Shown piece by piece: positions 7,456-15,243 of a DNA stretch of 55,980 nt (positions are counted from its first letter, which is position 1; each line of letters opens with the position of its first letter). Under the pieces are notes generated by a model. It searched no databases, was not told the DNA's origin, and saw nothing but the letters and a program-made list of their open reading frames with translations. The stretch comes from Caldifarciminota bacterium. Lineage in GTDB: Bacteria > Hydrothermota > UBA3073. The DNA is taken from assembly GCA_023129165.1 (NCBI GenBank), contig JAGMCL010000042.1, positions 1 to 55,980 of the forward strand, given 5' to 3'. The translations under genes and the position numbers were made by a program.

Positions 7456-8076
7456 ATGAAATGGATTGATGTTCAACAGAAACTTAAGAGTCTGGGACTT
7501 ATTGTCTTTTCTCTCGACGAGTTAAGGAGGATTACGGGAGAGAGTTACTCTACTACTGCCCAACAACTTTCGAGATGGTCTAAAAAAGGATACCTCATTA
7601 GATTGCGGAAGTCTCTGTATATGCTCCCAGAATTCCATAAGGGTGAAGAGATGTTGTTCTTTATTGCGAACAAACTATATCTTCCCTCCTACATATCCCT
7701 GGAAACTGCCCTCTCTTATTATAACATTATTCCCGAAACGGCAGCAAACATGACTTCAGTGACCACAAGGACTACGAGGAATTTTACCTCATTTGGGATT
7801 ATCTACAAGTACAGAACCGTCAGCCCGGAAGTTTTTACAGGCTACATGATTGAACAAAAGTATGAGGTTAGCTACCTCCTTGCTGAACCAGAAAAGGCAC
7901 TAATTGACTACCTCTACTTTTGCTATAGAGACGGTACTCCACCATCTGACAGGATCGACTGGGAAACAGTAAATAAGATGAGAAAGGAAAGACTTGTACA
8001 GTTTATCAACCTATTTCACAAAAAAAGATTTCAAACTTTCACAGAGGAGTATTTAAAAAATGCTTACAAGAGATGA
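7456..8076 (+). CDS. AbiEi-family antitoxin / transcriptional repressor (type IV TA)
   Basis: A 206-residue protein. An N-terminal winged helix (about 10-60, with SYSTTAQQLSRWSKKGYLIRLRK) is followed by the AbiEi-type segment YISLETALSYYNIIPE and its beta-rich continuation, then AEPEKALIDYLYF. Antitoxins of this family repress their operon and counter the AbiEii nucleotidyltransferase without binding it directly. The start ATG at 7456 has no evident ribosome-binding site. Its end overlaps the next gene by 17 bp. A near-consensus promoter and a palindrome lie directly upstream. The surrounding repeats and the self-contained operon suit an acquired defence cassette. Confidence 0.85.
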   Translation: MKWIDVQQKLKSLGLIVFSLDELRRITGESYSTTAQQLSRWSKKGYLIRLRKSLYMLPEFHKGEEMLFFIANKLYLPSYISLETALSYYNIIPETAANMTSVTTRTTRNFTSFGIIYKYRTVSPEVFTGYMIEQKYEVSYLLAEPEKALIDYLYFCYRDGTPPSDRIDWETVNKMRKERLVQFINLFHKKRFQTFTEEYLKNAYKR

Positions 8077-8869
8077 GCTCTTCAGGGAAGCTGAGAGGAG
8101 AGGGCTTCCTCTTCTCCGAGAAAGAGCGATCCTTAGAGAATACCTACAGATACTGATTCTTGATGGAGTTAACAAGGAGACCGATATGATGCTGTTCGAG
8201 GGTGGAACTGCCCTTCATCTCATCTACAATTTTCAGCGCTTCTCTGAAGACCTTGACTTTCTTGCTCCAGGTCTATCAATGACCGACTTCACAGAGTTAA
8301 TGGAATCAATTGTAAAGAGATTAATTAGAATGGGATTTGTGGTGTCAATAACCCGTTTCAGAGAGAGGGGAGGACTTCTTTCCTGCTTTATCGATATCCC
8401 GGGCGTATATCGTCATTACGGCATTATTTCAAACAAAGAGAGGTTGAGGATAAAAGTAGAAACTCTGAGTTCGGTTGGGTACTCACCAGAAGTTGAGATA
8501 CGAGTTCTATCAGGGTTTGATGCACGAGATATTGTCATTAGTTTATTGAGGAAAGATATGCTTGCTGCAGAAAAGATTGCAATGGTTCTGACGAGAGGCA
8601 GGGAGCGAGATTACTATGATGCCTTATTTTTACTTCACAGAAACTTTCCCATTAACTTGAGAGTTCTAAACACCATCTGTAATAAGAATATTGAGGGTCC
8701 AGAAACTCTTTTAAAGGCTGTGAAGAGAAAATTCCAGGAAGCAGATATGCGTAAGATAGCGATTAGGCTGGAACCTTTCCTGCTCGACCCATCGCATCTG
8801 AAAATAATCCGTAACTTTAAAGTGTTACTGGATGAAATTTCTGAACAAGAACTGGAGATTGCAGAATAA
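8060..8869 (+). CDS. AbiEii/AbiGii-family nucleotidyltransferase toxin (type IV TA)
   Basis: A 269-residue nucleotidyltransferase-fold protein. The catalytic loop is FEGGTALHLIY (46-56), followed by RFSEDLDF, whose two acidic residues (Asp64, Asp66) are the expected metal ligands. Later come KVETLS and RGRERDYYDALFLL, the latter typical of the family. Known members stop growth by adding nucleotides to target RNAs such as tRNA, as part of phage defence. The start at 8060 overlaps the antitoxin gene by 17 bp and has gaggag about 11 bases upstream. All core residues are intact, so the pair looks functional. Confidence 0.87.
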   Translation: MLTRDELFREAERRGLPLLRERAILREYLQILILDGVNKETDMMLFEGGTALHLIYNFQRFSEDLDFLAPGLSMTDFTELMESIVKRLIRMGFVVSITRFRERGGLLSCFIDIPGVYRHYGIISNKERLRIKVETLSSVGYSPEVEIRVLSGFDARDIVISLLRKDMLAAEKIAMVLTRGRERDYYDALFLLHRNFPINLRVLNTICNKNIEGPETLLKAVKRKFQEADMRKIAIRLEPFLLDPSHLKIIRNFKVLLDEISEQELEIAE

Positions 8870-9164
8870 ATTTCTTCAGAATTTAGATACAAACAACCTT
8901 TTAATTAGCAAAGCTCAAGCTTTGCCCTACAATTTGGTTGAATATCCACTGGATGTAGGTTTGTTTTTAGCAAGGCTACCATAACATTAAACATATAACA
9001 TTTTTTCTATCGCAACCGGGAGGTTGCTCCTACCATAACATTTAACATATAACATTGAACATATAACATTTTTTCTATCAGGATTAGGAAATTCCCGCTT
9101 TTAGCGGGATCCCGCTATAGCGGTGACCCTCCTACTTTGTTTATTCAGACATTAAGATAGATTA
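8870..9164. repeat. Convergent intergenic region filled with short repeats
   Basis: It contains gcaaagctcaagctttgccctac, two copies of atcgcaaccgggaggttgctcctacc-like text, several taacatttaacatataacatt phrases, and a pair of nested hairpins (cccgcttttagcgggatcccgctatagcgg, about 9088-9122). No promoter or gene is seen. The hairpins may end transcription from both sides, but no T-run follows. Confidence 0.55.
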
Positions 9165-10568
9165 TTATCGGTCCCTGTCAAGGATTTTTTTAACAACCTC
9201 AACAACCTGTGATGTCTTGACCTTATTCTGACCCATTCTTGCCTCAAGCCACTTATCTCTTTCCTTTATTTCACCTTCTGCTTTTTCCTTTGCTCTCAAG
9301 TCCTTTATTGAAACAGTTCCTTCTTTGAATTCATCTTCGCCTATTATTAAGGCAATAGGTATTTTTTTCTTGTCTGCGTACTTAAGTTGCTTTCCTATAT
9401 TTCCCTTGCCCAGATATACCTCAGTATTTATACCATCTTCTCTTAGTTTTATAGCGAGTTTATTGTATTTATTCAGTTTATCACTTAACATAACAGTAAT
9501 AAGAACATCAGTAAAATTCTTTTTACCCTTAATAACACCTAATTTCATTAATGCTGAAACCAGTCTATCAACACCAATAGAAGCACCTGTAGCTGGTATA
9601 TCCTCACCTGCAAACTGTCCAATAAGCCTATCATACCTACCTCCACCCATAATACTACCATATTTTGGTGCATCAAGTAAAATCGCCTCATAAACAGGAC
9701 CTGTATAATAGTCCAATCCCCTGGCTATTGAGAAGTCAATCGCTACTTTATCTTCATCAATACCGACACCTTCAAGGTATCCATCGATTTCTTTGAGTTC
9801 CTCAATTCCCTCGCAATCACCAAGAAGCTTATTAATCGAAGAAAGGGCTTCATTTCTTGTAGACTGTGGGAGAATAATGAATTCTTTTATTCTATCAATC
9901 TGTTCTCTTTTTAGTCCGAGTCCTCTAATCTCAGCTCCAGAGGCATCAATTCTGCCGTCACCAAGTTCTGCAAGAACAGCATCTAAACCCTGCCTTTCTA
10001 ATTTATCAATTATACGAAATACAGATTGTGAAAGGGTAGACTCTATTTTAGCAAATTTTATTACTTTTTCCAGTATTTTTCTGTTGCTAATACTTATCTT
10101 GAAATTATCTATTCCAAGTGCCTTAATCGACTGATACATAGTAAAAATTATCTCAGCATCTGCTATAACAGAGGAGATACCTACAGTGTCTATATCAAAC
10201 TGTAGAAATTCCCTGAACCTTCCTTTATCTGGTTTGTCATACCGCCAGACCTCCTGTATCTGGTATCTTTTGAATGGTCTCTCAATATTTCTATACTGTG
10301 CCATAACACGGGATAGAGGACAGGTCAGGTCATATCGCAGCCCAACTTTTACCTCATCGGTGTCAGAGAACGTATATATCTGCTTATTCGCCTCCTCCCC
10401 ATACCCCACAAGGATTTCCTTGTACTCAAGGGCAGGGGTAGCAAGCGGAGAAAACCCAAAGGATTCGTATACTCTCTTTATTGTTGATATTACTTTGTCA
10501 CGAGCAACTATTTCATCAGAGAATATATCTCTGAATCCTTTTAGTGTTTTTGGTTTTATTGTTCTCAT
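9165..10568 (-). CDS. hisS: Histidyl-tRNA synthetase
   Basis: A 467-residue class II aminoacyl-tRNA synthetase that charges tRNA-His. Motif 2 is RYQIQEVWRYDKPDKGRFRE (101-120). The two histidine-specific signatures are ARGLDYYTG (282-290) and GSIMGGGRYD (304-313). Motif 3 follows in ATGASIGVDRL (327-336). The C-terminal anticodon-binding domain starts near 355. The long insertion domain and the PVYEAILLDA wording resemble the archaeal/eukaryotic-like clade more than the E. coli type (impression, not tested). The start at 10568 has aaggtaaag upstream. It is a single gene between repeat regions. Confidence 0.95.
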   Translation of the reverse strand: MRTIKPKTLKGFRDIFSDEIVARDKVISTIKRVYESFGFSPLATPALEYKEILVGYGEEANKQIYTFSDTDEVKVGLRYDLTCPLSRVMAQYRNIERPFKRYQIQEVWRYDKPDKGRFREFLQFDIDTVGISSVIADAEIIFTMYQSIKALGIDNFKISISNRKILEKVIKFAKIESTLSQSVFRIIDKLERQGLDAVLAELGDGRIDASGAEIRGLGLKREQIDRIKEFIILPQSTRNEALSSINKLLGDCEGIEELKEIDGYLEGVGIDEDKVAIDFSIARGLDYYTGPVYEAILLDAPKYGSIMGGGRYDRLIGQFAGEDIPATGASIGVDRLVSALMKLGVIKGKKNFTDVLITVMLSDKLNKYNKLAIKLREDGINTEVYLGKGNIGKQLKYADKKKIPIALIIGEDEFKEGTVSIKDLRAKEKAEGEIKERDKWLEARMGQNKVKTSQVVEVVKKILDRDR

Positions 10569-10629
10569 ATCTTTACCTTAAAATATTAGTGAACAACACT
10601 GAAAGTCACTGATTATGAGTTATCTACCA

Positions 10630-10790
10630 TCATTGGTCGATAAATTTCAGAGTATATCGGGTTACCAGTAAATCAGTGGGTAGAATATCAGCGTACCAGT
10701 AGAGCAGGCATAAGTCTCTCAAACCTGGTACTCTGATATACTGATGCTCTTCCTACTGATACTCTGATTTACTGATATACTCATCATGGT
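10630..10790. repeat. Quasi-palindromic 'tactgat' repeat block
   Basis: The left half holds cagagtatat, ccagtaaatcagtggg and atatcagcgtaccagt. The right half holds the complementary phrases ggtactctgatatactgat, tactgatactctgat and ttactgatatactcat. The halves can pair, and each is itself made of repeated ctgatactgat words. It lies between hisS and the OmpA-like gene. Confidence 0.55.
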
Positions 10791-10821
10791 ATCCTTCCAA
10801 CAAATATACTGTATCTTCTAT

Positions 10822-12906
10822 TTACTCCTCAAGTATTCTAAATTCTATTCTACGGTTTTGTGCTCTACCTTCCTCTGTATCGTTACTTGCAATGGGTTGA
10901 TTCTCACCATAACCACGAGCAATAAGTCGTTCTGCTTCTATACCATGTAAAATAAGGTAGTCTCTAACTGATTCTGCTCGCCGGTTAGACAAATTTAAAT
11001 TATACACATCTGAACCCATAGCATCAGTATGACCAGCAACTTCAATTTTAATAGTGGAATGTTCTTTAAGCAATGCCACTGATTCATCCAATATAGGATA
11101 AGAAACTGGTTTAACCTCAGCACTGTTAGTTGCAAACTTTATTCCATGTAGAATGATACTTTCACCCTTCTTGAATAACTTAAACTCACGCTCTACTGTC
11201 TGTTTTGCACTAAGTGTTACTACAGCACCTTCGGCTACATAACCTTCACTTTTGATCTTTACAGTGTATGTTCCTGGCGGTAATTCAATCCGATATGTGC
11301 CTGTCTCTGCATCAGTCTGAACTGCCTCTTGCTCAATACCAGGGAAGCTAATCTCAGCTAATAACCCATAATTGGTACTGGCATCAACAACCTTACCGAC
11401 TAATATGGCAGTTTGAGACCTTAGTATAAGCTCAACATCAAGTATAGATGTCTCACCTGGTTCACATACAACAACTTCGCTAACTGTCACATAATCAGTT
11501 TTTTCTATCTTTACTATATATGTTCCGGAAACAAGCTCTACTTTATATGCACCTGTCTCATCAGAATGTGTTTCTGGCAGATCTGTTTCAGGGAACGATA
11601 TAACTGCGATACAAGGCCTTCCTGTATCCTTTTCCTTTATTGTACCAGCAAGTATTGACAGAGGCTTTTTTTCTTGTACAACCTTGAAATCTACAACCTG
11701 CTTCTGGTCTTGTTTTACAGTTATTGTTGTAATAGAAGAGATTTTATAACCTTCTATTAATGGCGAAGCAAAAGCTTCTATCTTACCTACAGGGAGCTCA
11801 ACTTCATACTCACCATCACTTGTGGTTGTCACAATAATATCACCAAAAGTTATTTGAGATTCTACACCTATACCTGTTTCTGCATCGATGACTCTACCAG
11901 CAATGATACCCTCCTTTACTGGAGGTTCGGCAAAGTCGAGTCCTTGTGAGAACATCAGTTGTATTCGCCAGGGTGGTGTGGTACCAAATCCCTTCTCGAT
12001 GTTGTACTCTTCATTTAGATATAATTCGTCTGTACCAGAGAGTCTGAACTCTACGAGAAGTGTATTCCAGAAATTAGTACCTGATGCGAATCTAAGACCT
12101 GGTGTCAGATATGTGCCACCATCATTATAATCACTATCGGTTCTACCCTCAGTATAAAGTTCAACAAATGGTATAAATTTTTTATATAAGAATTCAATTC
12201 CTACACCATAGCTGTATTTGTTACATCCATTGTCAGGATAAACCATATACCCACCATTAAAATGCAGGTTTATCTCGGGTTTGGTTTTTAGTGACGTGGA
12301 TAATAGTAGTTTACCACCATAGGTAAATCCACCAGTACCAAAGTAACGAAGCAAACCACCTCTATTAAACCGACAGGCTTTGCCAAAAATTGTATCCGAT
12401 GCATATGTAGTAGAAACAGAATCTCTTGTCTGTGCAGTAGAAAAGCTAACCATTGGATAAATGGCAAAATCCATAAATGGTAAAAGCTGTGGTGAGGTAC
12501 CTCTTATAGCCCTTAATACATTAAATTTTAACCCTATTCGTGTATCACTCAAGCCATAGCTTACACAACCTCCACCATCAGGTGTTCCTCTCGTGTCCAT
12601 CATATCTGTAAGAAACCTGATATCACTGTTTATTGACATGTAATCTGTAAATGAAAAACCCATACCAAGAAATATGTCAGCCAATATACATGAACCTGCT
12701 GCATTAGCACTATCCTGAGGTATTACCCCATCGATAATTTCATCCCTATCACCCCAATATCCGGAGAATCCCCAGGAGTAGCCAAAACGACCAAATGATT
12801 CTGTCTGAGCAGAGACTATGGAATTCAGACCTCTCGTTCCTGTGGGGGTAGGAGCAGACCATACAACTGCCCCTATGAGTAGAGATATAAGACCAAATAT
12901 ACGCAT
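10822..12906 (-). CDS. OmpA-family outer-membrane protein with carboxypeptidase-regulatory-like repeats
   Basis: A 694-residue envelope protein. A signal peptide (MRIFGLISLLIGAVVWSA) leads into about 310 residues of beta-rich sequence likely to form a barrel. Three carboxypeptidase-regulatory-like repeats follow (about 335-575), each with the pattern G.v.d..tg....a.i.fp......t...G.Y.v.lp.G.y.v. The last 110 residues are an OmpA C-terminal peptidoglycan-binding domain with IEVAGHTDAMGS and NLSNRRAESVRDYL. The start at 12906 has aaaggagg upstream and is preferred to an ATG 45 bases earlier. The gene probably anchors the outer membrane to the cell wall. Its promoter diverges from that of the THEP1 gene. 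Confidence 0.85.
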   Translation of the reverse strand: MRIFGLISLLIGAVVWSAPTPTGTRGLNSIVSAQTESFGRFGYSWGFSGYWGDRDEIIDGVIPQDSANAAGSCILADIFLGMGFSFTDYMSINSDIRFLTDMMDTRGTPDGGGCVSYGLSDTRIGLKFNVLRAIRGTSPQLLPFMDFAIYPMVSFSTAQTRDSVSTTYASDTIFGKACRFNRGGLLRYFGTGGFTYGGKLLLSTSLKTKPEINLHFNGGYMVYPDNGCNKYSYGVGIEFLYKKFIPFVELYTEGRTDSDYNDGGTYLTPGLRFASGTNFWNTLLVEFRLSGTDELYLNEEYNIEKGFGTTPPWRIQLMFSQGLDFAEPPVKEGIIAGRVIDAETGIGVESQITFGDIIVTTTSDGEYEVELPVGKIEAFASPLIEGYKISSITTITVKQDQKQVVDFKVVQEKKPLSILAGTIKEKDTGRPCIAVISFPETDLPETHSDETGAYKVELVSGTYIVKIEKTDYVTVSEVVVCEPGETSILDVELILRSQTAILVGKVVDASTNYGLLAEISFPGIEQEAVQTDAETGTYRIELPPGTYTVKIKSEGYVAEGAVVTLSAKQTVEREFKLFKKGESIILHGIKFATNSAEVKPVSYPILDESVALLKEHSTIKIEVAGHTDAMGSDVYNLNLSNRRAESVRDYLILHGIEAERLIARGYGENQPIASNDTEEGRAQNRRIEFRILEE

Positions 12907-12980
12907 ACAACCTCCTTTATGTAACTGTAGAAAAAAATGAAAGATAATCAATCACTAGTTTCAAGCCTATACTTCCATAC

Positions 12981-13009
12981 ATTTTACTATAAAAACCTCG
13001 AAATGTCAA
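12981..13009 (-). promoter_or_regulatory. Promoter of the OmpA-like gene (TTGACA-17-TAAAAT)
   Basis: On the minus strand TTGACA (13004-13009) and TAAAAT (12981-12986) are exactly 17 bp apart. The expected start near 12974 gives a leader of about 68 bases. It lies back to back with the THEP1 promoter, with 20 bp between the two -35 boxes. Confidence 0.75.
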
Positions 13010-13029
13010 GTAAAAAAGAGGTAAAAAAC

Positions 13030-13058
13030 TTGACTTTTTCTAAATGGTATGGTAAAAT
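13030..13058 (+). promoter_or_regulatory. Promoter of the THEP1 gene (TTGACT-17-TAAAAT)
   Basis: TTGACT at 13030-13035 and TAAAAT at 13053-13058 have a 17-bp spacer. Transcription should start near 13065, only about four bases before the ATG at 13069, so the mRNA is essentially leaderless; no ribosome-binding site is visible. Confidence 0.75.
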
Positions 13059-13068
13059 ATGACTAAAT

Positions 13069-13626
13069 ATGAATAATATATTATTAACAGGCAAGCCTGG
13101 CATTGGGAAAACAACCCTTATCTTGAAGGTTTTGAGGAATCTAAATTGCGATGCAATAGGGTTCTATACACAAGAGATAAGAAAGGGTAATACAAGAGTG
13201 GGTTTTGAGCTTTTTGAGATTGGTGGTGAAAGAAAAGAGGTGTTTGCACATATCGATTTTGACAAAAGATATAGGGTGGGCAGGTATGGGGTGGATATAT
13301 CTATACTTGAAGAGATTGGGATGGAGTCGATAAAAAGGGGTATAATAGAGAAAAAACTAATCGTTATAGATGAGATTGGTAAGATGGAGCTGTATTCAAA
13401 AAGATTTAAAGAAGTAGTTACTCTTGCACTCAATTCATCATCACCTGTTTTAGCAACCATAACCAGAAGCTCTATACCTTTTGTTAATGATGTTAAACAG
13501 AGAAAGGATGTAACTATCTTAGAGATAACAAGAAACAACAGGGATGAACTTTTAGGTAAAATCATTACAAAACTGGAAGGGTCAGGTCTTCAGATTTCAG
13601 ATTTAAATCTATTTACTTCAAAATAG
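13069..13626 (+). CDS. THEP1-type nucleoside-triphosphatase
   Basis: A 185-residue P-loop NTPase of the THEP1 family, which hydrolyses ATP, GTP and other NTPs with low turnover; its cellular role is unsettled. Walker A is GKPGIGKTT (8-16); KKLIVIDEIGKMELYS (95-110) carries Walker B and is the family signature. The mRNA is probably leaderless. The last 16 or so residues (EGSGLQISDLNLFTSK) are encoded by one arm of a 29-bp inverted repeat that also occurs, without coding role, elsewhere. The natural C-terminus has therefore been replaced or extended by repeat insertion. Confidence 0.88.
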   Translation: MNNILLTGKPGIGKTTLILKVLRNLNCDAIGFYTQEIRKGNTRVGFELFEIGGERKEVFAHIDFDKRYRVGRYGVDISILEEIGMESIKRGIIEKKLIVIDEIGKMELYSKRFKEVVTLALNSSSPVLATITRSSIPFVNDVKQRKDVTILEITRNNRDELLGKIITKLEGSGLQISDLNLFTSK

Positions 13627-13742
13627 TCAGTCATTAATCATAATGAAATATCTAAAAGTATAAGATATGTCATAAAAGATAAATATCTCCCTTATTAAAT
13701 TGAGAATATAAAAAAATCTGAAATCTGAAGACCTGACCCTTC
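13576..13742. repeat. Element with perfect 29-bp inverted ends (gggtcaggtcttcagattt family)
   Basis: The arms 13576-13604 and 13714-13742 are perfect inverted copies containing gggtcaggtcttcagatt, around an A/T-rich centre of 109 bp. The left arm lies inside the end of the THEP1 gene and the right arm ends on the malQ stop codon. Single copies of the 22-bp core are at 33787-33808 and 48963-48984, so the family is mobile or was once. No transposase is present. Confidence 0.75.
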
Positions 13743-15241
13743 TATACTCTGCCATAAATTTCCGTCATTTCCTTTAACTTTAGTTTTAGTGACAATGTGA
13801 TTTCATCTGGTGAAAGCCGCCACAGCCAATTCCCTTTTGAAGTAGCTGGTCGGTTCATTCGAGCCTCTTCTCCAAGCCCAAGAATATCCTGCATAGGAAA
13901 TAATACTGTGTCAGCAACAGACATCATAACGAGTCTGATTAATTCCCAATTAAGTTCTTCAAGGGGTACTTCTCGACCAATATAGGAAAATAATCTCCTT
14001 ATATCATCGGGTTTTGCCTCTCTTTCAAACCATCCCCTTATTGTATTGTTGTCATGAGTGCCTGTATAGAAAACACAGTTCCTTACTACATTATGAGGTA
14101 TATAGGGATTTTTCTGGAAACCTTCATCAAATGCAAAGAGAAGAACCTTCATCCCTGGAAACCCATAACGATTCATCACTTCTATCACGTCAGGTGTGAT
14201 TACGCCAAGATCCTCGGCTATGATGGGTAGGTAAGGAAATCTTTTATTAAGTATATCAAAGAAATCCTTTGCAGGAGCTTTTATCCAATTACCATTAACA
14301 GCAGTCGTCTCTTCTGCTGGAACCTCCCAGTAGGCAACAAAACCTCGAAAGTGGTCAAATCTTATGAAATCGAATAATTTTAAATAATGCTCTACTCTCT
14401 TTATCCACCAATCATATCCTCTCTCCTTCAATACCTTCCAGTTATACACAGGATTACCCCAGAGTTGTCCTGTTTTACTGAAATAATCAGGTGGTACACC
14501 AGCAACAACATAAGGTCTTTTTTCTTTGTCAAGCTTGAATATCTCTGGATTTGACCAGAGATCTACACTGTCATAACTTATATAAATAGGTATATCTCCT
14601 ATTACCTGGATACCCTTCTTGTTACAATATTTCTTTAGCGACAACCATTGTTTTAGAAATATATACTGAATAAATTTCTCTCTCTCAATTTCATTATAAA
14701 GTTCATTCTTCAAAGACCGTAAGGTTTTGGATTGTCTATCCCGTATTTCAGTTGGCCATTCATTCCACATCTGCTCATGGAAATATGTTTTACAAGCGAC
14801 AAAAAGGGCATAATCATCAAGCCAATAGGAGTTTTTAGAACAGAAATTTTCGTATCCCGGATTTATTTTTATATTTCCAAAACGCTCATAGGCAATCTGA
14901 AAAATGTGTTTTTTATAGTTGGAAACTTTATTATAATCGACCTGATTAACCGGGAAATTAACTAAAGGAGAGATTTCTTCTTTAGTCAGTAACCCATCCT
15001 TTGCCATAAGAACAGGACTTATTAATAATGGATTTCCTGCAAAGACAGATATGCTACCATAAGGGGAACTTCCATGTGCTAAATTTGTAGGGGTAAGGGG
15101 AAGAATCTGCCAGTAACTCTGCTTGGTCTCAACAAGAAAATCTACGAATCTGTAGGCATCTGGTCCAAAATCCCCAACTCCGAAGGGAGAAGGAAGAGAT
15201 GTAATATGTAGAAGAATACCACTACCTCTTTTCATAAGCAT
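13742..15241 (-). CDS. malQ: 4-alpha-glucanotransferase (GH77)
   Basis: A 499-residue amylomaltase that moves maltooligosaccharyl units between glucans. The catalytic residues are Asp296 in FIRFDHFRG (nucleophile), Glu343 in IIAEDLG (acid/base) and Asp397 in YTGTHDNNT. The N-terminus RGSGILLHITSLPSPFGVGDFG and GDIPIYISYDSVDLW are typical. Length and motifs are those of the compact bacterial form. The start at 15241 (or Met3) lies 2 bp after the glgP stop, so both are on one message. With GlgP it would recycle short glucans to glucose 1-phosphate in the cytoplasm. Confidence 0.95.
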   Translation of the reverse strand: MLMKRGSGILLHITSLPSPFGVGDFGPDAYRFVDFLVETKQSYWQILPLTPTNLAHGSSPYGSISVFAGNPLLISPVLMAKDGLLTKEEISPLVNFPVNQVDYNKVSNYKKHIFQIAYERFGNIKINPGYENFCSKNSYWLDDYALFVACKTYFHEQMWNEWPTEIRDRQSKTLRSLKNELYNEIEREKFIQYIFLKQWLSLKKYCNKKGIQVIGDIPIYISYDSVDLWSNPEIFKLDKEKRPYVVAGVPPDYFSKTGQLWGNPVYNWKVLKERGYDWWIKRVEHYLKLFDFIRFDHFRGFVAYWEVPAEETTAVNGNWIKAPAKDFFDILNKRFPYLPIIAEDLGVITPDVIEVMNRYGFPGMKVLLFAFDEGFQKNPYIPHNVVRNCVFYTGTHDNNTIRGWFEREAKPDDIRRLFSYIGREVPLEELNWELIRLVMMSVADTVLFPMQDILGLGEEARMNRPATSKGNWLWRLSPDEITLSLKLKLKEMTEIYGRV

Positions 15242-15243
15242 TA

